A DNA stretch of 64,000 bases, from contig JANSYR010000001.1 of assembly GCA_024742285.1 (NCBI GenBank), positions 620,001 to 684,000 on the forward strand, written 5' to 3'. The notes under the pieces were generated by a model. The model ran no database searches. It was given only the letters and a program-made list of their open reading frames with translations, and was not told the DNA's origin. Source of the stretch: a bacterium (GTDB taxonomy: Bacteria; Myxococcota_A; UBA9160; UBA4427). Shown here one piece after another: positions 18,438 to 26,547 of this stretch. How positions within the stretch are numbered: position 1 is the first letter of the stretch; the number at the start of each line of letters is the position of its first letter. The translations under genes and the position numbers were made by a program.

Positions 18438-19539
18438 GGAGGAGTTCTCAACACGTCTACGTCTGGCGCGACAGCTTCGAGGAATGACTCAAGCGGAGCT
18501 TGGAGGCGAGCTCGGGGTAAGCCGCCAGTTCGTGCATCAGCTTGAAACGGGATCAAAGCTTCCATCAGCCGAACTTCACGACTCCTGCGCACGCGCTCTC
18601 GGATTCCACTCTCGATTCTTCGCTTCGCCGATCGCGAATGAAGTGCGAGACGACGAGTGCCACTTTCGAAAGCGCCGAGCGACGCCGCAACACATGCGTA
18701 GTCGGGCCGTCGCCCAGGGCACCCTCTTCGCGGAACTTGTCGCGTGGCTTGACCGAAATCTTCACTTGCCGGAAGTCTCGTTGCCGACGGTCGATTTGTC
18801 GTCTACCGAGAGTATCGAACGGGGTGCCGAAGCCTGCCGAAACGCATGGGGTCTTGGTCTAGACGCTCCCATAGACAACGTGACCCGCGTGCTTGAGCGA
18901 GCTGGCGTTGTTGTTTCGACGTTCGACGGAGTATCAAACCAGGTCGACGCATTCTCCTGGTATGGCCCTCGCCCAATTGTGATTCGCAATCTCGCGAAAG
19001 GCTGCCCAGCGCGCTCGAGATTCGATTCGTCCCACGAGTGTGCCCACCTCGTAGGACACGTCGGGATCTCCACGGAAGATGCGGATCGCGAGGCTGAGGC
19101 CGATAGGTTTGCGAGCGCATTTCTCCTTCCGCGGTCAAGCTTCCCCCGGGAGTTTCCGCGCGGAGCACGAATGGATTGGCAGGCCCTCGTTAGGATGAAG
19201 GAGCGGTGGGGCGTGAGCCTTCAGGCTCTAATTAGGAGAGCGTTCGACCTCAAGCTGATCTCGTCGCGTCAGTATCGTGGAGCATACATCTACATCAGCA
19301 AACGAGGTTGGCGAACGAACGAGCCCGGCGTCGTGAGCGACGAGCCCGCGGAGCTCGTAGCTAACTCGATCGCGGTAGCCGAGGAGCGACTAGGTATCTC
19401 GCCGGCAAGTATCAGCTCAGAACTCGGGTGGGATATCTCAGTGATGCGCGCTGTATCAGGGCTGACGAACATCAGTGGCGAAGTCAGCAACGTGGTTAGC
19501 ATTCACGGACGGACTACCCCGCGACGGCCAGGAGCGTAG
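18415..19539 (+). CDS. XRE HTH - ImmA/IrrE metallopeptidase fusion
   Basis: The 374-residue product fuses an N-terminal Cro/CI HTH (about residues 14-66: RQLRGMTQAELGGELGVSRQ) to an ImmA/IrrE-type zinc peptidase with HECAH at 207-211 and a likely third ligand Glu in EAEADRFASAFLLP (about 227). Proteins of this type cleave repressors or antitoxins, as ImmA does for ICEBs1 ImmR and IrrE does for DdrO. Here it could relieve repression of the island or act with the overlapping upstream protein as a toxin-antitoxin-like or defence pair. The active site looks complete. Confidence 0.85.
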   Translation: MDLRAAVEEEFSTRLRLARQLRGMTQAELGGELGVSRQFVHQLETGSKLPSAELHDSCARALGFHSRFFASPIANEVRDDECHFRKRRATPQHMRSRAVAQGTLFAELVAWLDRNLHLPEVSLPTVDLSSTESIERGAEACRNAWGLGLDAPIDNVTRVLERAGVVVSTFDGVSNQVDAFSWYGPRPIVIRNLAKGCPARSRFDSSHECAHLVGHVGISTEDADREAEADRFASAFLLPRSSFPREFPRGARMDWQALVRMKERWGVSLQALIRRAFDLKLISSRQYRGAYIYISKRGWRTNEPGVVSDEPAELVANSIAVAEERLGISPASISSELGWDISVMRAVSGLTNISGEVSNVVSIHGRTTPRRPGA

Positions 19540-19652
19540 GAGTCTCTGACGTGCCCCCTCGCTTCGTGCTCGACACCGAGTGACGTCCCGAGCGTGCGAG
19601 CTAGAGCCGTCGTCCACAGGCATGGTGCGACGTTGCGGTCCACTCGATCGGG

Positions 19653-21647
19653 CTATTTCAGCTCCGAGGGCTCGCCTTCGGGCCGAAACCACAACTCACT
19701 AATGCGTGCGTCATCGGACTTTGGCTTCGGATCAACATCGCGCACGCGAAAGGTTGTGGGAATGTTGACAGAGTTTCCGAACACCAGCGCATGCTGCTTC
19801 GGAAGAGATGGAAGGCGTTTCAGCACGTTCTCGGAGATGAATGGTGTCATCTGACGAATGTGCGCGAGATCGTCGGGATTCTGAATCCTGTGCACAACAA
19901 AGTTGGCGCACTGCGACAGAACTGTTTTTGATAGCTCACTTGGCCGCTGCGAAGCGACGATCAGAAACAGACCATACTTTCTACCCTCCTTCGCTATGCG
20001 CTCGAACGTTCTTCCCGCGTCGATCGCGTACCGCGAAGGTCGCTCTGCAATGTATCGGTGCGCCTCCTCTAACACGAAGTTCACAGGCAACCGATTTCGC
20101 GGATCGGCCCGCCGAAGTCTCTCGAAGACGAGCCGGGCGACCACTGCGGCAGCCACCTCGACGACCTCGTCGTCTGCCTCGTTGAGATCGATTACGGAAA
20201 CTTGCGCCACCTTGCAGAGGTCAGAATCGCGTCGTTCGAGGCCTAGCAGCTGCTCCACGAAGGTTCCAGGGTCCCTTTCGTAGTCACGTAGATCATCGAG
20301 TGGACTCCTCAGGAATCTGAACTCATCCCTCTCGTTGATCCACTTGAATCGCGTCAATAGCTGGGCGCAGTAGTCTCTGATCTGGCGGTTCCCGTGAGCC
20401 TCTTCGTAGAGCAGAGCCAGTTCCAGTGCGTCCTCCAAACGCCGGAACTCGAAGGGGATGTGGCGATAGCCTGGCAAATCGATGTCATCGCGAATATGTG
20501 CTTGAAGCAGGTCCACGAGAGCGTCGGCACCGACCATCTCACCGTAGCTGATTGCAATCAATGGGCTGATCGTACCCAGATTGAGATCAGGAGTATTGAA
20601 AGCCGACAGGATTCCCGTGATTCGATCCTTCTTGGTGGGACTGCCTGCTTCGCTCGTCAGGATCCCGTGGAAGCAGAGCGCCAGTACATGATTCTGGATC
20701 TTTAGAAGATCCCCTTCTGCGCCAGCACCGAAGAGACTCGTGAGCCCGAGTGCTGCTCGGAGAACAGGTTGTTGAGTTCGCTCGCTCGCCCGAAGTAGAA
20801 GCTCCCATTCCTCGACCGACATGAACCAATGGGGAATACGGAAGGATCGAATCTCGGAGGAGCAACCGATCGAGTCGCCGTCTGCACCGAGGACATACGA
20901 GCGAATCCCGATCGCCGAAGGCAGCTTCGACAGGGCCTGCCGATACTCTCCGTTGACATCAACAAGAAGGAAGGTGGCACCACGCGCCGGGTGCTCAGTC
21001 GTCTTCTCGAATAACGACTGGACGAGAGTTGCAACCGTGCACGACTTTCCACTCCCGGTATTCCCGAGAACGGCAACGTGACCGCCAAACAACTCGTCGA
21101 TCTTCGCTTTCACTGCGAAACCCTCGAATACGACGGAGGTACCAATAGTTAGCGTGCGTAGACGGGTTGGGATCGAGTGGTCGATAGCGGCTGAATGGTC
21201 CGACTTGGAACTACCAACAGCTGGCTCCTCTCGAAGAGCAACGTCAAAGATTCGATCCAGTTCGTGGTCTCTGCAGTACAAGACCTCCGAGTAGAGCGAC
21301 GGGAACGTGGACACGCCGAATCGAAAGCCGCCCTCTCGTTGCTGGGGAAGCGTGCCGACTGGAACAACATCAAGAAACTTGACGGAAGAAGTCTTATCCA
21401 GCACCTCTTCGGCACTGCGCGTAGCGTTTGTTGACGCATCTCTTTCGCGAAGGCCAACTACCTCGCAAACAGCATAGTCGGGGCCGGTTGGAATCATCAC
21501 GAATGCACCGATGCGGGCGACGTAGTGGATGTCGTCGAAGCCCACTACCGTAAAGGTGTCACTCTGACCGTGGAGTTCGACGACTAACCGGTCGGCAGCA
21601 ACCTGCACAACGTTTCCGATCGCACGACGGCGATCATCCGCGATCAT
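19653..21647 (-). CDS. herA: HerA-type ATPase of a SIR2-HerA antiphage system
   Basis: The 664-residue protein has an N-terminal HAS-barrel-like part (1-140), then a HerA/FtsK-class P-loop ATPase: Walker A GNTGSGKS (195-202), LLVDVNGEY (228-235), Walker B FVLEEAH (524-530) and an arginine-finger region ASQRPSELSKTVLSQCANF. HerA ATPases form hexamers. In known SIR2-HerA (Nezha) defence systems the HerA ring assembles with SIR2 subunits into a large complex whose NADase or nuclease activity stops phage growth. It overlaps the SIR2 gene by 14 bp, so the pair is one operon. Confidence 0.92.
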   Translation of the reverse strand: MIADDRRRAIGNVVQVAADRLVVELHGQSDTFTVVGFDDIHYVARIGAFVMIPTGPDYAVCEVVGLRERDASTNATRSAEEVLDKTSSVKFLDVVPVGTLPQQREGGFRFGVSTFPSLYSEVLYCRDHELDRIFDVALREEPAVGSSKSDHSAAIDHSIPTRLRTLTIGTSVVFEGFAVKAKIDELFGGHVAVLGNTGSGKSCTVATLVQSLFEKTTEHPARGATFLLVDVNGEYRQALSKLPSAIGIRSYVLGADGDSIGCSSEIRSFRIPHWFMSVEEWELLLRASERTQQPVLRAALGLTSLFGAGAEGDLLKIQNHVLALCFHGILTSEAGSPTKKDRITGILSAFNTPDLNLGTISPLIAISYGEMVGADALVDLLQAHIRDDIDLPGYRHIPFEFRRLEDALELALLYEEAHGNRQIRDYCAQLLTRFKWINERDEFRFLRSPLDDLRDYERDPGTFVEQLLGLERRDSDLCKVAQVSVIDLNEADDEVVEVAAAVVARLVFERLRRADPRNRLPVNFVLEEAHRYIAERPSRYAIDAGRTFERIAKEGRKYGLFLIVASQRPSELSKTVLSQCANFVVHRIQNPDDLAHIRQMTPFISENVLKRLPSLPKQHALVFGNSVNIPTTFRVRDVDPKPKSDDARISELWFRPEGEPSELK

Positions 21648-22977
21648 CGGACTCCTCGTGGACTTCGGCTCCGAAGGGCGGAGAAATCAGCTCATGCACG
21701 ACGGCCTCGACAGCATGCTCAATTTCGTCGCTGGGTGGCTCCGGCATGAAGTCGTCAACGAAAACGTCGAAGTGATGCGCGCACCGTCCGCCTGGACCTC
21801 GTCCTCCGATTAGCCAGATCCGCGGGTCGTCCAGTTCACGAAGCTTCTCGACAATCCCAGAAGAGTCAGGGGATACGAATGACACCAATCTAAACGTAGG
21901 AATCGTGAGCGCCTGAAAAATCAAGTTGTTCACGTGCTCATCGCCGAACCCGTATCCGAGTGTCACGAGAACGCTCTGATCACGGACGACGCGAGAGTGA
22001 AATTCTCTAAAGAGATCTGAGTAGGGAGCGCCAAGGCTCTGATTCTGCTTTGCGGGCGTCGGAAAAATCATCACCTCAGCACCCTCCGCGGTCGAAGGTG
22101 CCTGTAGTTCTCGGATTGGGAAGAGCCCTTCGCCTTCCTGCACCCAGTTGATGGACCCATGGAGCTTGCAAAGGTAGACGAAGCTATCGACTGCAGTCCA
22201 TTTGCGACTGGAGACGTCAATCTGCTCGGCGAGCGAGTAGCGGAAGAGCGCCGGATTGAATCGACGCTCGATACTTCCCGCGAATCCGTTGCAGTATGGA
22301 ATCGCCTGACGATCCATCGCGCGCTCGTTGAATAGATCGTAGTTGGTAGTGAAGATCCACGGACGCGGGAGCGCACGATCGCGGTAGATAAGCTTCCTAT
22401 AGAACGACTCGTACGTGCTGAGTACAGTTTCGTCCTCAGCGAACGCGCCTGTCGAACAGAGTTCTACTATCTGCCCGACGATCTTTGCGATCAGTCCTTC
22501 GGCAGAACAAGCTGCCGCTCGGAGGTCAGCCTGTTGACTTCGATTTAATGCGAATCGATAGCTGTACAGGACCTCAAGTAGGCGCTCGAGATTGCAAGTG
22601 AAGTCGCTTTCGGTGAGATCGAGACCCACAGATTCCCGCAAGCGCGATCGCTCGGGCTCAAGCGATGGACCATCGGCCTCCGCTAGCACCTGGCGGGCCA
22701 TCGGCGCCATTGTTGGTATGCCGAGCTCGTGCCCGTCCACGAGCCTTGATGAGCAACCGGAACCGAGGAGGAATGCGACGTTCCGAGCGCTCATCACGTC
22801 GTTCATGTGCTTGCGAACGGTCTCCGCCTGGTGAAGCCAATGTTCGTCGCCCTCGGAGCCAGATGGAATCTGATCGAACAGATTCGAACCGCCTTTTTGA
22901 AAGACGACATCGTTCGCCATGGTCGAGGCGTCCGTCTCGTTCTGTTGAGTCAATACGTGCTCCCGGCTGGATGACAT
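21634..22977 (-). CDS. SIR2-family NADase-like effector of a SIR2-HerA antiphage system
   Basis: The 447-residue product is a SIR2-like protein: nucleotide-binding FLLGSGCS (69-76), catalytic-type FTTNYD (209-214), KLHGSINW (271-278) with the His of SIR2 enzymes, and GYGFGDEHVNN (341-351). Defence SIR2 proteins degrade NAD+ on infection instead of deacetylating proteins. The N-terminal 20 residues are uncertain: ATG 22920 (MANDVVFQKG) is an alternative start. It is the promoter-proximal gene of the operon and overlaps HerA. A divergent PIN-like gene lies beyond the promoter region. Confidence 0.92.
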   Translation of the reverse strand: MSSSREHVLTQQNETDASTMANDVVFQKGGSNLFDQIPSGSEGDEHWLHQAETVRKHMNDVMSARNVAFLLGSGCSSRLVDGHELGIPTMAPMARQVLAEADGPSLEPERSRLRESVGLDLTESDFTCNLERLLEVLYSYRFALNRSQQADLRAAACSAEGLIAKIVGQIVELCSTGAFAEDETVLSTYESFYRKLIYRDRALPRPWIFTTNYDLFNERAMDRQAIPYCNGFAGSIERRFNPALFRYSLAEQIDVSSRKWTAVDSFVYLCKLHGSINWVQEGEGLFPIRELQAPSTAEGAEVMIFPTPAKQNQSLGAPYSDLFREFHSRVVRDQSVLVTLGYGFGDEHVNNLIFQALTIPTFRLVSFVSPDSSGIVEKLRELDDPRIWLIGGRGPGGRCAHHFDVFVDDFMPEPPSDEIEHAVEAVVHELISPPFGAEVHEESDDRG

Positions 22978-23159
22978 TGGAATCGCCGTCTAGCTGCGTC
23001 CTGTTCGGCCACGGCAGTCCCGAGATCCGTGCATGGTATCTTGCCATTGTGGCGGCCATCAACGCGAAAGCAGCGTCCAGTTTCCGTGCGCTAGATGATC
23101 TCAGCCCGCACGTTTGCGGATCGGATCTGTGCATCTACCTGACCCACGGAGGCATCTGA
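22971..23159 (+). CDS. Doubtful small ORF in the SIR2 upstream region
   Basis: A frame of 62 residues (MTLESPSSCVLFGHGSPE...) starts at ATG 22971, overlapping the SIR2 start by 7 bp on the other strand, and ends before the PIN-like gene. It has no recognisable motif or clear ribosome site, although its composition (AWYLAIVAAINAKAASSFRAL) looks more protein-like than most antisense frames. It may be a small protein, a gene remnant, or chance. Confidence 0.25.
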   Translation: MTLESPSSCVLFGHGSPEIRAWYLAIVAAINAKAASSFRALDDLSPHVCGSDLCIYLTHGGI

Positions 23160-23223
23160 ACAGCCGAGTGGTTGTTGGGTACGGTTTCGAGGCACCCGTT
23201 CGAGTTCACAGTCTGCTTATCCA

Positions 23224-24315
23224 ATGTCAACTGACGACGGCAACCGACGAGTTTGGATCCCGATTTATCCGGTGGACGTCGAGGCTCTCGAGAACCTCCT
23301 CGTGGAGGCGGATCCCTTCGTAACGGAGATGATCGAGATTGATTCTCCATACTCCCTCATCGAGTACGTAAATCACGAACATGTAGGCGGAGTCCCGATT
23401 ACGGCAATACTTGATCGCAATCTGATATCGAGAGCGGTTCGCCTGGCACTAGGCGGCGTCGTCGATCACTCTACAGCCGCATCACACACCGATCGAGCCG
23501 CGGCAGCATGCATGGCGTTCTTGATCACGGCGAAGATCGAGATCGAACCGAACATCTCTCTGTATGAGCTCGCCGAAACGAAATCCGTGAACGACGCGAA
23601 TGCACAGCTCACCGATTTTCGAGTTGCCGACCATATCCACCCCCAAGCATATCTCGATGTTGCTCTTGGCCGTGCCGAGAGGATCGAAAACTGGGTACGG
23701 GATGAGGCAATCGATGTCGTGAACAGGCGAGTCGGAGGACGTGATCATGTAGATCTCGGCTCACCATTGCTCCACTGGAAGAGGCATCGGACCGCATTGA
23801 CGCGCCTCGCGATTCTTGACCGTCAAGAGACGTCTGGGTTCAAGAATCTTCAGAAGTTCATCGATTGGTCGCTCGAGCCCGGATTTTTCGATGCTCTTGC
23901 GATCACGTTTGCGGTCGCGCTCTTTGGTCGGCATCGAAGCAGAAGAATGCTCCGGGGAATCCGATCTCGCGATCACGAACGCTGCGAAGCGGCCATCCGA
24001 AACACAGCGTGGGACCTCACGTATATCTCCTATTGGGAGGCTCGCGCGAAGAGCACGGAGGGCAGCCGGCTTTGGATGTTCATTACGAACGATCGAGTCT
24101 GCCGACAGATTGCGAGGGCAGCCGTCGGAGATGATCGAAACGTTCATTTGATCTTCGCCGAGCATTGGCCGCCACCAGAAGCGAGCGCACTCTATGAGCA
24201 CTACGCGAAAGCGGTAGAGGAGATGCAGGCAATGGGAACGCAACGATTTCGAGATTTCGAGGCGATCCAGATGTCGCTCGATCTCGAGCTCTCTCGCTGC
24301 TTCGAAGGCCCCTAG
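23224..24315 (+). CDS. PIN-nuclease-like protein next to SIR2-HerA
   Basis: I do not recognise the full-length family of this 363-residue protein, but it has motif spacing like a PIN ribonuclease: ITAILDRN (acidic D64 plus Asn66, as in LDTN), a Glu in SLYELAE (about 115), AWDLTYI (D264) and MFITNDRVCR (D290, like the ATxD motif). A long insert (about 130-250) separates the two halves. PIN proteins cut RNA and appear as toxins and defence effectors. It is divergent from SIR2-HerA with about 250 bp between, so shared control is possible. The nuclease call is motif-level only. Confidence 0.5.
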   Translation: MSTDDGNRRVWIPIYPVDVEALENLLVEADPFVTEMIEIDSPYSLIEYVNHEHVGGVPITAILDRNLISRAVRLALGGVVDHSTAASHTDRAAAACMAFLITAKIEIEPNISLYELAETKSVNDANAQLTDFRVADHIHPQAYLDVALGRAERIENWVRDEAIDVVNRRVGGRDHVDLGSPLLHWKRHRTALTRLAILDRQETSGFKNLQKFIDWSLEPGFFDALAITFAVALFGRHRSRRMLRGIRSRDHERCEAAIRNTAWDLTYISYWEARAKSTEGSRLWMFITNDRVCRQIARAAVGDDRNVHLIFAEHWPPPEASALYEHYAKAVEEMQAMGTQRFRDFEAIQMSLDLELSRCFEGP

Positions 24316-24635
24316 GCCCAGGTCTCGAACCGAACCTGCGGATACCCGAATGGTGTCCCTGCCGCCGGCGTCCGATTGCTGAAGTCGATGAATAGGCTGG
24401 GGAGATGCTCGCGTTGGAAACAAGCGCCTCACGCATGCTTGCGCCGCGGAAGGCGCGCCTGATTCCGGTTAACGGTCCGAACCACCGACAACCATTCTTG
24501 GCGGGATCGGTCCAGAGGCTGCACAGGCGGCGAATCCGAACCGCCGGAATTGCCAGCAGAGATAGAGGGGGCACGTCGTGCCTACCGACCCGGATACGCT
24601 CCGTCTCCGGTTCGGATTCGCTAGCCCCAAGACCC
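24316..24635. other. Gene-poor right flank of the defence island
   Basis: No convincing gene is present. A 77-residue frame at 24405-24638 (MLALETSASRMLAPRK...) has no recognised domain. The base composition rises here towards the GC-rich chromosome, so the right end of the island probably lies in this stretch. Confidence 0.4.
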
Positions 24636-24657
24636 TAAAACCCCGCGAAACCGCGGG
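24636..24657 (-). terminator. Rho-independent terminator of tRNA-Ser
   Basis: On the minus strand CCCGCG and CGCGGG form a 6-bp GC stem around a GTTT loop (24642-24657), followed by GTTTTAG. It lies 57 bp past the 3' end of the tRNA-Ser gene on the same strand. Confidence 0.8.
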
Positions 24658-24713
24658 ATTTTCTCGATCGCCCTCGGGTTCTCTGGCGAGAGTCTCTGCT
24701 TCCGCAGACTCAG

Positions 24714-24802
24714 TGGCGGAGAGGGAGGGATTCGAACCCTCGATAGGGGTTACCTATACACCCTTAGCAGGGGCGCGCCTTCAGCCACTCGGCCACCTCT
24801 CC
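24714..24802 (-). tRNA. tRNA-Ser (anticodon GCT)
   Basis: The minus strand reads GGAGAGGTGGCCGAGTGGC, an anticodon loop with GCT (CTGCTAA), a long class II variable arm (GGTGTATAGGTAACCCCTATC), the T-loop GGTTCGAATCC, and acceptor strand CCTCTCC plus discriminator G and encoded CCA. The acceptor stem (GGAGAGG with CCTCTCC) pairs fully. It has its own downstream terminator. The long variable arm is diagnostic of tRNA-Ser; GCT reads AGC/AGT codons. It borders the mobile island, but I found no second copy of its 3' end. Confidence 0.95.
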
Positions 24803-24930
24803 GCGGCCGCACAGAGTACCGAAAGCCTCGCCGATCGCGAGTCCGAATCGCGCCAACTGCCCGGGATGGCGTGTTTTTTCGGCGACCCGAGGCCCGCGTT
24901 GGCCATCCGGCGTAGGCTTGTCCGGCCCCC

Positions 24931-25650
24931 GTGACCGCCGACCAGGAGTCCGAATCGATGCCGCCCGAAGCCGACGCCGCGACCGGCCTCTTCGTCGTGT
25001 TCAGCCGATGCAACGACGCCCGGCGGATCCCGGATTGGAACCGTTGGATGGTGGAGACCCACGTCCCCGCGATGGCGGAGACCCCGGGCGTTCGCGCCGG
25101 ATCCCACTGGGCGCTCAGCGTCCAGCCCACGCCCGGCATGCCGTCGGTCGGGTTCTCGCACGTCACGCTCTACGAGCTCGACGCCGCCGACCTCCGCGCG
25201 ACGGCTTCGTCGCTCGAAGAGCGAGAACGCGCGCTCCGGGGAAGCGGCGGCTTCGATCCGAACCACTGCGTGATCGAGACCGATCTCTTCGAGACCCATG
25301 GACGCTGGAACGCGAAGCCCCTGCCCTCGTCCGAACTCACGGGACACATCTTCGCGACCGTCGGATGCAACGATCCGGACGTCGAAGACGAGTGGGATCG
25401 CTGGAACGACGACGAGCACATGCCGGACATGCTCGCGTCCGACGCGTTCACCGGCGTGTCCCGGTGGCGTCGGGTCGATCAGGGCGGACGACGCGCGAGG
25501 TGGCTGACGCTCTACGACGTCGGGCCGATCGGGGTCGAGGCCGCGGTCGAACGATCCGCCGCCGTCATGCCCGGGATCGTCGCGGCCGGTCGCAAGCATC
25601 CGGCGCACGTGGGCGCTCTGACCGTCACGCTCGTCCGCGCGGACACCTGA
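24931..25650 (+). CDS. Tandem-duplicated dimeric alpha/beta-barrel (EthD-like) protein
   Basis: The 239-residue product contains two similar halves: FVVFSRCNDARRIPDWNRW with ETHVPAMAETPG, and HIFATVGCNDPDVEDEWDRW with DEHMPDMLASDA. Each looks like a ferredoxin-like dimeric alpha/beta-barrel unit with the hallmark WNxWxxxxHxPxM segment. Fused tandem copies would form the barrel inside one chain. Such folds include EthD-like and antibiotic-biosynthesis-type monooxygenases and lyases. The start is GTG 24931; ATG 24958 is possible. It stands alone on this strand. No specific reaction can be assigned. Confidence 0.65.
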   Translation: MTADQESESMPPEADAATGLFVVFSRCNDARRIPDWNRWMVETHVPAMAETPGVRAGSHWALSVQPTPGMPSVGFSHVTLYELDAADLRATASSLEERERALRGSGGFDPNHCVIETDLFETHGRWNAKPLPSSELTGHIFATVGCNDPDVEDEWDRWNDDEHMPDMLASDAFTGVSRWRRVDQGGRRARWLTLYDVGPIGVEAAVERSAAVMPGIVAAGRKHPAHVGALTVTLVRADT

Positions 25651-25662
25651 CACTGGCTCCGC

Positions 25663-26496
25663 TCAGGCGCCGCCGTCTCTCCGAACCCGCTCGAGCCCCG
25701 GCCGCTTCGCCTCGCGTCCGTCTCCCGACGACACGCCCCGGATCATCCGGCCGATCTTCGGCACGACGTAGCTCGCGATCCACGCCGCCTCGCTCGCCGC
25801 CGCCCCGAGCCGACCGCGCGCCGGAGCATCCGGCAGCTCCTTCTGCCAGGACGTGTCCCCGTCCTGCGCGAACGCCGAGAACATCGCCGCCGCCAGCCGC
25901 GCATGCCCGTCCGGATTCAGGTGGATCCGGTCGCCGGCCCACAACCGCAGATCCGCCGCCATCGGAAACGGCTCGAGCTCCGCGACGAGGACCCCGTGCC
26001 GCGACGCGGCCTCGCGGATCCGCGCGTTCAACGCCTGCAACCGCGGGGCGACCCGCGCGGTCAGCCCGGTCGACGGCAAGGGGAACGTGCACACGATCAC
26101 CCGACAGCCGATTCCCACCAGCGCCGCGTACATCGCCTCGAGATCCGCTGCGACCGCATCGACGTCCGCGCCGGGGCGGATCACATCGTTGACCCCCGAC
26201 ATGACGGACGCGAGGTCCGGCTCGAGCGCGAGCGCGGGTTCGAGCTGCGTCCGCCGGATCTCCGCGGTCCGCTTTCCCCGCACGGCGAGGTTCGCGTAGT
26301 GCACGTCCGGATGGTGCTTGGCGACCGTTTCCGCGAAGCGATCCGCCCATCCGCGCGGGCCCCCGTCCGGATGGTAGTCGTGCAGACCTTCCGTCTGACT
26401 GTCTCCGAGCGCAACGAAACGATCGACGCGGGGGATGTCTTGCACGCCTCGACCTCGGATGCGACGAGGCACCCGACGCGCCTCGCCTGCCCCCAT
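25663..26496 (-). CDS. SGNH/GDSL-family hydrolase (esterase/lipase)
   Basis: The 277-residue product has the SGNH blocks: VALGDSQTEG (nucleophile Ser33), a Gly/Asn block ANLAVRGKR, SGVNDV, and the C-terminal DRIHLNPDGH with catalytic Asp and His. No signal peptide is seen. GTG 26445, just before IPRVDRF, may be the true start, since the first 17 residues are basic and outside the fold. After the domain there is an extra C-terminal helical tail (about residues 215-277). It probably hydrolyses short-chain esters or lipids, which would fit ester products of BVMOs, though those genes are distant. Confidence 0.88.
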   Translation of the reverse strand: MGAGEARRVPRRIRGRGVQDIPRVDRFVALGDSQTEGLHDYHPDGGPRGWADRFAETVAKHHPDVHYANLAVRGKRTAEIRRTQLEPALALEPDLASVMSGVNDVIRPGADVDAVAADLEAMYAALVGIGCRVIVCTFPLPSTGLTARVAPRLQALNARIREAASRHGVLVAELEPFPMAADLRLWAGDRIHLNPDGHARLAAAMFSAFAQDGDTSWQKELPDAPARGRLGAAASEAAWIASYVVPKIGRMIRGVSSGDGREAKRPGLERVRRDGGA

Positions 26497-26547
26497 CCGT
26501 AGCAGCTTTCCGCTGCCAGCGGCCGAGACGTGCGGTCCGGAGGGCGG

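Larger units (their letters stand above)
9849..24315. mobile_element. Phage-like integrative island with defence cargo (boundaries approximate)
   Basis: The region groups a ParB-methyltransferase, a DUF5681 protein, a terminase large subunit, an XRE repressor, a DUF2924 protein and a serine recombinase. HTH-ImmA/IrrE, SIR2-HerA and a PIN-like protein follow. No portal, capsid, tail or lysis gene is present. The right part (about 17.7-24.3 kb) is visibly richer in A and T than the chromosomal genes from 24.9 kb on. I found no flanking direct repeats, so the ends given are simply the first and last genes; the defence part could be a separate insertion. Confidence 0.65.

Noticed and set aside
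19653-21647. HerA as a chromosome-repair HerA-NurA pair
   Set aside because: The overlapping partner is a SIR2 protein with NAD-site motifs, not a NurA nuclease, and the genes lie in a mobile island.
24714-24802. tRNA-Ser as the att site of the 9.8-24.3 kb island
   Set aside because: I looked for a second copy of its 3' end to the left and found only short partial matches. The island has a serine recombinase, which rarely uses tRNA genes.
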